DNA from: Psococerastis gibbosa
Lineage: Eukaryota; Arthropoda; Insecta; Psocodea; Psocidae
Length of the DNA stretch: 64,000 bases
Direction of reading: 5' to 3'
NCBI GenBank assembly: GCA_963971405.1
Contig: OZ020488.1
Location: 8,125,261-8,189,260 of the forward strand
Positions within the stretch are counted from its first letter, which is position 1. Each line of letters starts with the position of its first letter. The notes under the pieces are model-generated. The model saw nothing but the letters and a program-made list of their open reading frames with translations, did no database searches and was not told where the DNA came from. Shown here piece by piece: positions 33,878 through 46,309 of this stretch. The translations under genes and the position numbers were made by a program.

Positions 33878-34358
33878 GAATATAATAAATGCTCGTCTAC
33901 ACTTTGATATATAGTATGCAGCCGGCACTAGAGCAGTTGGGCTATTGCTTTTCAAGGTGTGAAACAATTAAAAAATTGAAGGTGACGTTAGGTCAAAAAA
34001 ATTGTAGCCCAACTTAGTTAGCTCTGTCAACATTTGTATATAAAAAATGTTAAGGCACGTTTCTTATAATTTGTATAACAACTCATATAGATGGGCCATT
34101 TAATATCTTAAAGGTTTTGGGGTTTTAAACCTACACCCATCTCTTCCCCCCCCCCCCCGGATTTTGTCAATTAAGAGCACGAACACATGGGCTCTAAAGG
34201 CCTTCCCCCCTCCCAGGTATTTTGGCAATTAACGCCAATGGTTATTTCACTGGCAACTCGGCAGAGGTAGACGAAGGCCTGGTATATCTCTAACATTGAG
34301 ATTTGTTTCATTATAATTTAATGTTGAAGTACTTAAACATACAACTACCAGTGCAACT

Positions 34359-34598
34359 TCTTCTTCTGGCACTACCGCCCATGATGAGCGTTGCCCTGAT
34401 CGACAGCACATCTCCAGTCATCTCAATTTTCTACAACGTGCCACCTTCTACGGACTCCAAACTCCCGTAGGTCAGTTTCCAACTCATCCTTCCAGCGTTT
34501 TCGAGGACGTCCGGCTAGTCGTCTTCCTGTCGTCCTTGATGTGTACATCTTTTTCGGCATGCGGCCATCTGACTTTCTTACGACCTGTCCCAGCCACT
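34359..34598 (-). pseudogene. 5'-truncated LINE tail with short direct repeats
   Basis: The minus strand gives ESQMAACRK-type and WKLTYGSL/KTDLREFG-type frames ending HHGR plus TAG, then within 15 bases an AGAAGAAGAAG tail. AGTGCAACT flanks it at 34350-34358 and 34599-34607. Same lineage as 11670. Confidence 0.6.
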
Positions 34599-34720
34599 AG
34601 TGCAACTATTGTGTATGGACACAATAAATACAATAGCAACAATATGTCACAAAATGCAAATGGACTACTTAGTCAATAGGTGGGGGGGGGGGATTTAAAC
34701 AAACACCCACACTTATAACA

Positions 34721-35046
34721 CGAGGCAACGGGGACCTTGTAAGGCTAGGGCCACGCACAGCCAAGTGTGAGCGACTGGATCCTATACTACAACGTTTTGC
34801 CTACCTTAGCAAACTCCCGATTGAACTGAGAGCGGCGAGAAATTGCTTCCATAAATTGCTTAGAGACCATCTCTTAGAGAAAGCTTTCTACACTGTCACT
34901 GGCGCTCTAGCGCAATGACAATGACAGAACTACCTGATTTTGACGATATTTTGACGATTTTACTTTATACATTCTTGTCAATTACTTGTTGATTACTTGT
35001 ATTGTATAATTTAACAGAAACATATTTATTTATTTATTTATTTAAT
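34721..35046 (+). pseudogene. LINE 3' end: C-terminal frame, 3' UTR and (ATTT)n tail
   Basis: The stop-free frame to TGA 34916-34918 contains KCERLDPILQRFAYLSKLPI, ELRAARNCFHKLLRDHLL and a closing TGALAQ, resembling the G/A-x3-L-x-LP-x2-(I/L) x(n) F-x2-L tail of non-LTR proteins. A non-coding 3' UTR follows and ends in ATTTATTTATTTATTTA at 35023-35046. The contiguous protein tail, UTR and microsatellite identify a 5'-truncated LINE insertion. Confidence 0.65.
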
Positions 35047-35143
35047 AGTTTTTATAAATTCTGGAGGAAGTAGTAGAAAACTGCGATCGGAAACTTATGT
35101 AGGGAAAGTGAGACGGGAATGCAAGGCGATGCCCCTTGTCCTA

Positions 35144-35196
35144 ATAATTTCGTTAAATTTAATAATTTCGTTAAATTTAATAATTTCGCATTTATA
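35144..35196. repeat. 19-bp tandem repeat (about 2.5 copies)
   Basis: TAATAATTTCGTTAAATTT is repeated head to tail. Confidence 0.8.
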
Positions 35197-35766
35197 AACG
35201 TATAATAGTGGGCAGCTGTCCGAGAAGTAAATTTATAATTAATTTTATAAATTGTGGGAGACAGGATAGTGTGACATGTTGGGGCTTGGGGAGTGCTACA
35301 AGTTAATGCGGGCCCCCAAAATATCTCGTTGCCGTAATGATTTATATGAGGCGGTATATATTCTACGGAATGCTAGTTTGAACTTTTTCATTAAATTTTT
35401 TCTTTCTATTCTTACAACTGTATCGGGGATCATGCTCAAAATTGGCTGCACCTTTAGGGTCTTGGATCTGTTGTTTTACTGGTACCCGAACTTGGTTAAT
35501 TCATGCTTACGCCTCTTACATTGTGTCAGTAGTGATGTAAGTTATAATGTATGTATGCCAGTACATGCAGAAGGCGATACTTTTCGTTTAGTAGTAGTAG
35601 TTCCATAATGATCAGCAGCAATTTGCTTGTAAACTTGCAACTGTGTGATTTTTTTTTAATTTTAACATATTGTATATACTGATGTGCCACCCTAACACGC
35701 TCCGGGTTGAGGGGGCACAGTTTTTGACAAAATGCTCTTGCAAAACGATATGAAAATATGCGAAAT

Positions 35767-35774
35767 ATCTATCC

Positions 35775-35806
<32 letters not shown>
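35767..35806. repeat. (CTAT)n microsatellite
   Basis: About ten CTAT units after CACCCTAACACGCTCCGGGT-type sequence. Possibly the tail of an unrecognised retroposon. Confidence 0.85.
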
Positions 35807-35807
<1 letters not shown>

Positions 35808-35968
35808 CTTTGAGAAACCTATTGTTTCAATAAGATTGTGACACGAGCATATCATCGTGCTATGTTGTATAGTAGGCTACAATATATGTGTCAATTTATA
35901 AACAAAGTCTTACTAGTAAAAATCCTCTTTTGGAAAAGGTTAATGGCCGTGGTGTAATATTATTTAAC

Positions 35969-36317
35969 AAAGGGTTAGTTGGACTTACATTGCCTGCTGT
36001 GTTAATAGTAATTAGAGGCAGGGGCCTCACAGTCATCGAACAATTACGGCGGAGCCCATTGTCAGGGGACGGAGGCGACGTTTTCGGGAGTGGGAGCTAC
36101 TCCCATCATCAGGCTTGCTGGATGGTTTAATCCTGATAAAGGCGATTGACTTAAGGCTCTTGTATTCTACTATGAATTATTGAGTAAATCAAATCCCCCT
36201 TGATGAGGATTCGAACTACCGTTCTCCCAATTGAAAACCACTCAACACTGGCCCTCTCCTGTAATGCCTCTAATATCTATTAACTCACAATGCAATGTAA
36301 GTCCAACTAACCTTTCG
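35969..36317 (-). repeat. Inverted repeat enclosing a tRNA-like SINE S6 head
   Basis: The arm 35969-36020 (GGTTAGTTGGACTTACATTG ... ATTAGAGGCA) is complementary to 36265-36317. Between them on the minus strand lie an A-box-like GTGTTGAGTGGTT and the B box GGTAGTTCGAATCC (complement at 36208-36221), shared with 19388-19500. A GGGAGCTACTCCC hairpin is at 36092-36104. Confidence 0.5.
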
Positions 36318-37679
36318 CAAACATCCTCACGCTCATACATAAAAGCTGCTATAGAAGTGAAAAATGTATCCTTTAGTTAGACCTTCTTACTAAAGTAAAA
36401 ACCACCACCTTGAACGTTCCCACGAGCACTTGCAGTCATCAAAAGAATTGCTCGGGGAGAATGGGAGGGAGGGGGGGGGGGGCGCTGAGCAAACAAAATG
36501 GCTGTGGGGGAGTTTTATTGAATCCTTCTATACGCCATTGGAGTTCGTCACACTTTTTTAACTTTAGCACCTTAAGTGGATTACAACTATCAACGTAATT
36601 GCTGATGTAGGGCCTTCACACGCAGTCCTCCTGATAAACAACTTTTATTTTGATTGTTACCTGCGGGAGAGAACAGGCCTGGCAACTTTTGAAGATGACG
36701 TCATAACTGTGATCGAAACTACTTTTACGTGATAGGTGGAAATGTAGACGATTTTTTCAAAGCAGGTCATAATATTATCATATTTCATGCTTTTTATAAA
36801 AATTAAGTTGTCATTTTCCCACCTTTTTAAATTTTTTTTTTGCGGGGGGATCGTGACCTTTGTGACCCTCCTCGGTTTCCGCCACTGGTGAATGTGGTCA
36901 ATTGCAGTGGAACTCGTTTAGATTGGATCTGACGGCATTTCCGTAGGATCGTCGAGGTGGCACTTAGAATCCTTCTTCCATAGCTACATTGGCTACCAGG
37001 CCCTGTCTGGCAACTGCCTATTCAAAGTGCACACAGGAAATCACAATCTTCAACTAACAACGTCCATGAGTAATTACTACAACCTGATTCACATGAACAC
37101 CTTGTCTCCAAAATCCTTGTCTCCAAAATAACTAATGGTAAAAGCTTGTATAGGGGGTTATTTCCCTCCCTAAAGGGCAAACTAAAACACGGATGGAATT
37201 CCTAGGCTTGAGGGGGGGGGGGAACTTTTCGTAGAAGACACAGGTGTTGTTCTCTGCGAGGGGGAGGGGGTCACTGAAGCTGCGGGATACCAGGCATAGC
37301 TCCCTAGATTAAGGTTCTGCCTTGGTTTCCCCCCTCTCTTTGGGGGTTTCAACTCCCCCCCACTCCATTCCATTAGCTTCCGTCCGCACGGCCTCATTTC
37401 TATACCATAAATTCTTTGTAAAATTGATGATACAGGCCTTGTGTCAAGGGAGAGCGCATTCCAAGCAACGTTACCGGAGATGGTTCATCTCGTGGTTTTC
37501 GTGCGGGGGTTCAGAATGGCTGAACAGTCAAAGTAATATTGCCAGATAATTTATCATTAGTATCAAATCCCCTATTAAAGCTATGATTCTCATCTTTGAC
37601 ATTGGCTTTGGGACACTTTGAAGAGAATAATTATTGGGATCACATCCCAATCAATCATACTATGACCATTGCCAATTAA

Positions 37680-37992
37680 TCAACTGTTGATAAACAGCAG
37701 CTTAACCTTGTTTGTAAAGACAACCATGTCCTCCAATGGCAAGTCCATCAGATTGACCTGGTCGATGTAGGCAGCCTCAAAACATTCCAACCGCGCCCGC
37801 CACAGGGCTGGGCAGTGGCCAACCACGTGTTCCGCGGCTTCCTCGGACTCTTTGCAGTGCCGGCAGACGGTAGGACCTCCTTGTTTCGTGATCTGGGCTC
37901 TGAACGAACCATGGCCATTAACCAGGGAAAATTGATTTAAATAAATGTACTGATGTCTCCTGGGGGCCTGCGCAAAGAAATTGGTATAAATA
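37680..37992 (-). pseudogene. LINE C-terminal zinc-knuckle fragment (I/R1 type)
   Basis: The minus strand is open from about 37992 to TGA 37680-37682. It encodes RRHQYIYLNQFSLVNGHGSF, RAQITKQGGPTVCRHCKE, EAAEHVVGHCPALWRARLE and so on. The pattern GHG-x-FRA followed by C-x2-C-x(8)-H-x4-C and P-x-LW is the C-terminal domain of I, R1 and LOA-type non-LTR elements after RNase H. A stop just upstream and the missing core mark it as a remnant. Confidence 0.8.
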
Positions 37993-38774
37993 GACCACCC
38001 TTATTTGCTTCGGCTTGAGGGGCCACATCTTTCCGATTCACGTTGTACCTATTTACTTTACTTATACATCTATCTAGGCATAGCTACCAAACAATACATT
38101 ACTGCCAGAGTGAAAATTGTTGTCTAAACATGACCTACCCCCAAACAAGCAGCCGTCTATCAGGCCAGACGGGCTGCCGCCCCATCCATTTCAACCCCTA
38201 GAGGGGGGTACGAGGAGAGGGGGAGACTTAACGGGCAATTTCGAGCAAAAGGGAATCTGCTACAGCCCATAAAATACTCTTATGTCAAGAGAGCGGGTAG
38301 GAGAAAAACCATAACTAAAATGGAAAAAGAAAATAGGTTTGAAAACATACATTAGGTGGTGGAAACCTCCCCCAACTGAAGAGGGTGGTCAGGCTACATC
38401 ATATGGGGGCATACACAATGAGGTAGCTAACTTGGAGGGGGGTGCTCTTTGTGAAGCCTTTTTGTGGTATTACGATGCATTGAATGATGAAGGGTAAGAC
38501 TGCTTGATTTTTTTCTTCTCTTCTGTTAAAGTCTATCGATTTGTTTGCATCATAAGTTTCCCGTATGAGGGGGCGGTCCCACCATCGCTGGTTAAGTCTT
38601 GTGAAGTAAAATAAATCGGATGCCATCAACACTCAAGCCAATAGGACCCAACGTGGCATTTGCATTTAGTATTTATATATATATATATTATATAATATAT
38701 ATGTAGATATATATATATACATTTAAGCCCTTTTTATGAACCCAGCCCTACTCAAGTGGCCCTTAAGTCCCTTA

Positions 38775-38975
38775 TCCAATGCCAGCGACCCCATGGATTT
38801 TGGACATTATTTGTATTTTTTCCGTATGAATTTTTGGCCATTGGCTAACTGGTATACGTTCTCGATGTCAACCTACACCTGCTACAAGCGATAGTCGACA
38901 AGCTGAGGAAAGCTTAACATTGGCGCAATGAAACAGGCGAAAGCATGACTTAACCAAGTTTGGTACAGAAACAAG
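38775..38975 (+). repeat. Interspersed repeat R-C, plus copy
   Basis: CCCCATGGATTTTGGACATT, ATTTTTGGCCATTGGCTAAC, GATGTCAACCTACACCTGCT and AAGCATGACTTAACCAAGTT. Confidence 0.65.
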
Positions 38976-39717
38976 TCTTGCATAACGGGCCTAGCCCGTT
39001 TTTTTTGTCTTCTACAATTGGAAGTACATAATTCATTCATTCATAAGCGGAACATAGGTGTAGTCAATATTTATTCCAATCATCCTAATCGTTGGCTACT
39101 GCTACGCAAATCAAAAGCATTCTTTTGACGAAACTTGGCCCCAGAGTTTCGAATAACGGCGGTTTATATGAACATCATATTGATTTACAAGCCTCAATAG
39201 GTACAATATTCGTTGACCCCAACGGATTCTGACCAAATCAGAGAGATAATTAGCATATGTTTATTAAATCTCCCCTGTCCAATATCCAATTAACATCCCG
39301 CTTAAATAACCCCAATGACGTTAATCCGGATTAAAAAATGACTTCAAACGGTAGCCGCTTGCAGTTGTCCATCCTAGTCCTCTATAGGAGAGAGCGGACA
39401 TTCAATCGCACCAGAAATACCTTTTGAATCCTACATCAACGATAAAAAAAAAAAATATATATATATTGACCTTTTCTTGTAAAGTTTTAGAATGATGGCG
39501 GGGGCAAAACTAGTAGACCTTATGTCGTCATCAGGCAGGATAACGAAAAATTGAAAATATAGGAGCAAAATAGTAGGGTTTTACGCATTTTAATAGTAGT
39601 AAAGAATAGCTGTAGATTTTACAAAGCTAAAAAAGGAATGCCTATATTCAAATTGCTGCAAATGGGACCATGAAGGATGAATCACGTCTTACAATGCTCG
39701 AGCCCCCCCCCCCCCAC

Positions 39718-39922
39718 TTTACTTCCCTGTATTATTACTAAGCCAACCTAGCGGAGTTAGGGCTATAAAGCTCTCTCTTACACACAGCTAGGAAAGCTTG
39801 GAACCGCCTGCTTTACCTACCCTCTGAAGCATGGCCAGAAAATGTAGCAAGTGTGGGACTCGAACCAACAACTTTTCGGGTGAAAGTCAGAGTCTGTACC
39901 ACTACTCTACATGTCCTGACGA
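39718..39922 (-). mobile_element. Glu-like SINE S4, full-length copy (minus)
   Basis: The minus strand runs from the head (GTCAGGACATGTAGAGTAGT, B box GTTCGAGTCC) through GGCCATGCTTCAGAG and GCAGGCGG, to CCTAACTCCGCTAGGTTGGC and TTAGTAATAATACAGG. Colinear with 50215-50406. Confidence 0.7.
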
Positions 39923-40521
39923 TGTGTCAACACCAAGCAGTGTTAACCATCCTACTCCACATTGACTTGAGCGGTATTGCTAACTCAGCTGAGTTGGTGT
40001 AATTCTAATAATATGGTTCATCAGGAGATTCCGATCAGCAGCTGACCCCGTAATAATCAATGTATTGTTCCTGGATGTTAATTAATTCCATATTGCAGTC
40101 CAATCTTGGTAACTATGGCAACGTTATGCAATTTAGATGTCTCATACGCTGGTTTAGTGCTGATAATACGAGTCAATCAGGAAATGTAAACCTACCTATT
40201 CTTATAGTGTTATTAATTTTCAAAGCTAGATTAGACTACCCTTTTCAAAATTGTATACAAAAAACTAAGAAAGTATAAAATTCAATTCAATTGTATTCAA
40301 TTAATAACATGGTTCACATTAATTTTTTATTTATTTTAGTTGAGTACCGACAGGAATCGAGTAATCGTACTACTTTTATGGTGACTATCAGTGAAAATAA
40401 TTCTAGTTTACGAATTCGATAGAAGAAAATTTTAATACATGATCAGTAGATTAAGTAAATAATAAATATTGCACGGTTTTGTAGTGCTGATTTTCTACGG
40501 CCATCCCTATTAGCAAATTAA

Positions 40522-40915
40522 GGTGGAGATTTCCAAATATTTTGTAAGCAAAGCAGGCTTGGGCAATTTAGATTTATTTAATTAATTCCTCGTTTCACAA
40601 CCGCAAAGATAGGAAAATAATGGTCTTCTAAAAAAATGCATTAAAAAAATACAATTTTTCGTTGTGAATATGCATTTTTGTGTCTGAATATTGCTATTAT
40701 TATTACTGTAAAAAACATAATAAACGCATTAAATAGATTTTATGGAAAAGTCGTAAATAAGACGGGTAAGTAGTCTGAAATCTTTAGAAAATCTGTATTT
40801 TTTGTGACATTTTCATAAGACCATTTCCTTTGCAGCTGTGAAACGAAGAATTACTTAATTAAATCAATTTTGCCCAAGCCTTCTTTGCTTAAAAATATTT
40901 TTGCAAATCTCTACC
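40522..40915. mobile_element. TTAA-flanked foldback MITE
   Basis: Long inverted repeats of about 100 bp (40522-40627 and 40817-40915) begin GGTGGAGATTT and end AAATCTCTACC. They share GCAAAGCAGGCTTGGGCAA (complement CCCAAGCCTTCTTTGC) and TCGTTTCACA. TTAA flanks both sides (40518-40521, 40916-40919). TTAA is the piggyBac target, but the terminus does not start with CCC, so family assignment is tentative. Confidence 0.7.
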
Positions 40916-41388
40916 TTAACACTGACGTTCACAAAGAAACCAAACTTGCGCCAAAATTTGAAGTTTGAAAGACGCCGACTAAGATGGTCTACTATGAACC
41001 AAAATTAATTTGGATCCTTTCAGCAAAGCAGACTACAGCAGGCAAACGCGTCAGCAGTCCGGCTGAACAGATTAGCTGGGCGTTTTCCCCCGAACGTCCG
41101 GTTCAATTAAACTGAGTTTTAACTGGATTTGCGTGTCACTAAACAGAAATGGGTCAGCATTACCCCATTTTCTCCCTCGCTGCTTGCGGCTTTGTTGCCC
41201 ATTCGTCCATCAATTTTGAGTTCATACTGCTTAATTCTTATCGTATTGTGTTCGGGAATTTCCGCCGAACTGGTCTTTGCTCCTGTTTTATTTGCTTCAT
41301 TATACCACAGTATGATTTTTTCCCGGTTTTGTACAATGTTTAATTTTTAATAAAATATGGATTATATAGATATAATTGAGCTGACATC

Positions 41389-41585
41389 ATGGCCGTGCCC
41401 AGGGGGTGGTCCAAGGGGACCAGACCCCCCTGAAATATTTTTAAAAAATGCAAACCTGTATTGTTTGAAGAATTTGAATAAATTTATTTGAGTTTTAACA
41501 CTGGATTGAATAGACTTTCATTAATAAATTGCGTTAAAAAAATGTTGAAACCCCCCCCCCCAAGAAATCAAACCTGGGCATATAC
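41389..41585. mobile_element. Degenerate poly-G/C hAT-like MITE
   Basis: ATGGCCGTGCCCAGGGGGTG at the left and a C run then AACCTGGGCATA at the right give short inverted ends. AT-rich core. No clear target duplication. Confidence 0.45.
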
Positions 41586-42042
41586 AGTAAGTGGCATAAT
41601 ATAGTAAAAGAAATTATTATTTACATTTTAATGTAAACAAATGTAAACACACAGGCCGCAGTTTTTGAAGACGAGGGCCCAACCTTACGCACCATCTTTT
41701 TTCTCGCCTTCATAAACTGTGACATAACGCGCCGAGTATTCCTCACTCTTTTCCACTGCTCTATTTAGGATATTGTGGTTAGCAACATTCCCGGCAACCG
41801 CGATTTTCCCGAAGCGAAGACACCCAATAGGGTTGGGTGGACCCTGAACAAGTGAAAAACTTTCCTTTTATGTTGAATCTTGGACTTCACCAACCCTTTT
41901 CATAGTCTAGATCTCTGCAACTGGGCTATTCCTGGAGCTCCTGGCAATACATTCTCTAAGGGCTTTTTACCAAAATTAAAAACTAAAATCTAATATTGTT
42001 CTTCCAATTTCTTCTTCTTCTTCTGGCTCTTCAGCCCTTCGC

Positions 42043-42394
42043 TCATATGGAAAATAAAGACAATTTCCTATTGATCGCATCCACATTTTCATATTTTCCA
42101 AGATACCAATCCACTATTTCTCTTAACGAAGAGAAAAGCATTGCAATATCTGCTATCTCTAGACTTTTAGTTTTCCCAACAAAGAAATGTGTACACTCAC
42201 CCCCTGATTGTGACCCAGAAGTGGAGAAAAGGTCGGTTTTGGTTCTCGGCGAGTTTGCAATATCTGGTTCCAATATTCCATTACGAGAAGGCTGGGAAAT
42301 GAGAGAGCATTTCTCTCAAATGAATAGATTACTGCTAATTCAACAACTTGCTCCCCCCCCCCCTCGTCCCCTGCCTTGTCTCCCTGCCCGATAA
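42043..42394. other. Unexplained double-sided open frame
   Basis: Both strands stay open here: plus 41996-42394, minus 42043-42273 with EIVDWYLGKYENVDAINRKL-like sequence. The left end overlaps the CATATGGAAAATAAAGACAA retroposon tail, so part of it is repeat-derived. I recognise no family. Confidence 0.2.
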
Positions 42395-43494
42395 CTTTTC
42401 AGCGGGGGGAGGGGGGCTAGAGACAAACTTAGTGGTAATGCGGCCGACGGGGGAGCAGAGCAAGTTCATGTAATATTTTATCTATCTTCGTTAATGATTT
42501 TGAAATTCCTTCCAGTAGCGGTAGGAGGGGGAAAGTGTCTGTAACAGGGTAAGGTTTGATGATTTTGCTGATTTGATTTCTAGGGTTATTATGGATAGAT
42601 CTCAGTCGTTCAAGAACTTGGTTAAGTCGCGTTTACGTATTTTGCAATGAGTCATTGAAAGTGTTATCTTGTCTACATAATATTCCCTTGTAACCGTTGC
42701 AGGTTCAGCCGAGTTAGTTGATTCTATTAACGGTTGAGGCTTATAGAAATTGTTAGTACTAACACTAGCACTGGTAATGGTTCTACTGGCATGCGGTATA
42801 CTGTGTGGCCCAGAGTTCCGTATTCTTTCTTCGTAGTAGGGAGCCAATCAGGTGCGAGATAGACCCCGCCTCCACGCCTCCCCACCCCGCAGCCTTGTAT
42901 AAATATCAGTGCACATCCCCTAGCCTTAATAGTTGCTGTTGAGCCTCCAAGATACAATCATAGAAGTCCTACTACACATCAGTTCCACAGAAGGTGTCGG
43001 CCGCAAATATTGACAAAACGTTTGGAAGTACTCTTCCAGAACGACTATGGTATATCATTCCGGATGCTACTGAATCAGTGATAATTAGCCGTTTAATCCA
43101 CACGACTTAAATTATATTTTCCAAACATTTATCTATGTTGGTGGCTGCGATAGTTTCTTGACCCCATTTTACGGTTCCGTTATCAATATTTTAATGTGCC
43201 ATAAAACGATTGAAATTAAAAATGTTGAGTGATCGCTGACCTCACATGGCTCCACAAAATCAAGCCAACTGAAATTAAAAATTGACAAACAAATATTCCA
43301 ATTTATCCATTTTCCTAGTTTTTTTTTTTCATTCAAATTCAAGCGGGTGTGTGCTTATAGTCAGAGACCACTTTCTATAGAATGTTTTAGGTTATTCTGG
43401 GTTGATAGTTTTTGGGTTTTCTTTGGGAGGTTCCAATAATCCTAATCCTAATCTTAAACTAACAAATTAATTAATAATTCCATTCAAATTCAAG

Positions 43495-43575
43495 TAGACC
43501 GACAATTTCACCCGAAAGGTTGTTTATTCGAGTCCCACACTTGCTACATTTTCTGGTCATGCTTTTTCCCTAAAA
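43495..43575 (+). repeat. Glu-like SINE S4 fragment
   Basis: CACCCGAAAGGTTG, TTCGAGTCCCACACTTGCTA and CATTTTCTGGTCATGC. Confidence 0.6.
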
Positions 43576-43718
43576 ACTGATAGCTGAGTCTGCTGAGAGA
43601 AATTTATTGATTTATCAAACTCAAGGAGAACAGGTAACACAAAATTTTTTAAACAGCTTATAACATTGTGTATAAAATATTCCCCTACCATACCAAATTT
43701 TTGTAACTTACGAATTAA

Positions 43719-43858
43719 CCGAAATTAGAGGATATAGAAAAATTGAGCTTGGCGGGATTTGAACCCTCTAATTTCGGTTATAACGTGGAGGATACCTCTT
43801 CAACCGGAGTTAATTTAATGCCAATGTTATATACTCTATGTTATACTGCAATATAATA
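43719..43858 (-). mobile_element. Hairpin-tRNA element S3, centre-deleted copy with direct repeats
   Basis: ACGAATTAA flanks it at 43710-43718 and 43859-43867. GCTTGGCGGGATTTGAACC jumps to CTCTAATTTCGGTTATAACG, so most of the tRNA-like part is deleted. The body ends at CTGCAATATAATA as at 16943-17147. It independently confirms both element ends. Confidence 0.7.
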
Positions 43859-44295
43859 ACGAATTAAATTTAGAAAAAAATCAACCGATTTTAGCGGGCT
43901 TCAGAAGGGGCCAATGCCTACGTTCAACTTCCTCTAAAACAGCAATGTAAAATATTGCTCTCATCTAAAAATATGCACCAAATTATATTACAAAATGAAA
44001 GAGACATTACTAATAAATCCCCCCTTCCCCTCTTCAAAAAAACCTCAAATTAGTCACCCATTCACGAATTATAAACGAGAATTCCCCGAATACTTGCATT
44101 GAATTATCGCTCTCCAATTGCATTATTTTTGCCAATTAAAACAAAACAATTTGCTTGATCTGCTTTGAACGCTCGGAAGCCGCTCGAATAGTTGGCTAAA
44201 AATCATTCAGATTCGCATTAATGAATGAATAGGTGTTGAGCGAAATTCTTAGCGATTGTTTGTGGTAGCATTGACAGTCGGAATATTGATGGAAT

Positions 44296-45790
44296 CGGGA
44301 GTGTATAGAGGGATGTGCTGACTGGCAAAGGGCCAGATGTCTGTCGAAGGCAGTTTGATAGGTCAGAAGAAATTAAAAAGAAAGGTGAGATAGTTTGCGG
44401 AATACTAGGATTCTTGGCTTGTTTCATCTTCTAAAAACAACTTTTTAAGAGGCGGAAGTGTATTTTCTTATAGTGCACAGATGTGCAGTGAATTTCATGG
44501 GTTATAGCAGAGGTTTCCTTTTGTCCAAGGACCACTGGATATGATTTTCCACCATAGCTGTGACCGGAATATCGTCAAATTCTAAGATGATGTATGCCTA
44601 CAATTACATCCTAATAATATTTGATTAAATGTTTAGGACGGGTATCGGTTGGATTTTAAAGTTCAGCGCCCAGACTTACTGTATTTTACTTGAAATTTCC
44701 AATATCTCAGCTGTTTTATTATCTTATTTATTTCTTAGGTCCGTGGACCACCTGATATATGTCTGTGGACCATGGACCACAGTTTGGGAACCCCTGGGTT
44801 ATAGGATTCTTAGAAACGTTTTACATAGCCTACTATAATAATTGAGAAGCGTTGTCAGATGGCTTTATAGCCAACAAATGGTCAATATTTATTTATTTAT
44901 TTATTCAAACGCTCTGAGAAAAAAGTATTGTTGTATTAGTAGCATAATATAAATAAATTCCTGAAATAGATATTTTCTTACGCTAAGATGGATGCATAAT
45001 GAGTTTGATGAATATTAGGTTTCTTCTAAAAACGACTCTTTGAAGAAGAAGTGTATTTTCTCGTTGTAGTTCACATTGCTGGTTTCGAGAATCCTTAAAG
45101 TAGGTTTTTGTTTTGAATTAAAATAATAATAATAATTATGCGTGTATTTATCAAAAAAACATTTACAAATTTTACCAAACCGGTGCCACAAAGCCAAAAA
45201 TGCATTCTTTTTAATGGAATTTATTAGAATAGACTTTAGTTATACTTTTCTTCGTGTTGAGGTAGATGCATCCACAAGATGTCTGTTGAAGATGAAGTGT
45301 ATTTTCCATAGAAAAAATATAGTATTTATATGGTATTTTCTAATCGTGAAGCTGTATAAATAAACTGCTTATAAATTATTTTTATGAATTCGTTGAAAAA
45401 TTCATTCTAGTTTTGAATTAACAAATGAATGTTTTTCATGGATATTTATCATTATTTTTGTTATTTCATTGATGACCGCTCGATTGAAATATATGTAGGG
45501 ATAAAGTACCTTTTCGGACTATTTACAGTGGAGTGGTTAGCGACGAATTAAAGAAACAGGAAAAAATTTCTTGGAAGGTTTTGAATTAAAATGCATGCCT
45601 TTTGAAAAGATTTCATCATAACATTATTAAATTCCTAAATTATACAGTATTTTCATCTCGTATAAAAGGAAGTGTAAGCTGGCAAAGGGCCAGATGTCTG
45701 TCGAAAGTAGTTAGAAAGAAAGGTCAGGTGATATTATAAAGAAAGGTGAGATTGCCTGCTGAATTCTGGGATTCTTGGCTGCTGGTGTCT
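44296..45790. repeat. Cluster of diverged local duplicates
   Basis: TGGCAAAGGGCCAGATGTCT at 44324 and 45679, AAAGAAAGGTGAGAT near both, and GGATTCTTGGCT in each copy. AAAACRACTYTTTRA and GTGTATTTTC recur at 44433, 45027 and 45297. Origin unknown. Confidence 0.5.
44508..44796. mobile_element. hAT element fragment with perfect 8-bp duplication
   Basis: GGTTATAG at 44500-44507 and 44797-44804 are identical. The ends CAGAGGTTTCC and GGGAACCCCTG are inverted and follow the CAGRGGTTYYC hAT terminal consensus. Subterminal GGACCAC motifs recur inside, as in many hAT ends. 289 bp, no transposase. Confidence 0.85.
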
Positions 45791-46000
45791 CCTTCTACTA
45801 AAAACAACATGTTCGTATCCGTTTGATTGAATCCAGAACTAGCGAGTGTCATGTTCTCGAGTTACTAAAGAAATTTTTGTGATTTGTCAGAAATTCCACG
45901 CACTGGTGAAGAATCTGGCAATCTATTTGTTAAAGTTTATTGGATTATTTTTCAGTTTGGTTTATTAGTTGAATTTCATCTGTAGACAATTATATACCTT

Positions 46001-46180
46001 CGCGACGTCGGTGGCAAGGTGGTAGCGTGCTCTGTGCGAGTATCTACACGCCTTGCGGTCGGGGACGCGTCGCAACTCGACACAAGTCTCCATTAGTTTA
46101 CTTAGTGAGGTGATTGCAGTGGTTAATCGGATACATTCATTAAATTGTTTAAACGCGATTTAACCTTTTTTTAAAAGAGA
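46001..46180 (+). repeat. Poly-A SINE S5 copy
   Basis: GACGTCGGTGGCAAGGTGGT, GGTCGGGGACGCGTCGCAAC and GGATACATTCATTAAATTG, with a degraded A-rich tail. Confidence 0.65.
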
Positions 46181-46309
46181 AAGAAAGTGACCTCATTCAT
46201 AAAAAATAAAACCTCTGTTGTCTATCTTTAAGGTCTAATTTGTGCCATTGGTGTTAACCAAGTTAATTAAAGTATACCTGCAGAGTTTTCACCTTATGGG
46301 TTAGTTGTA

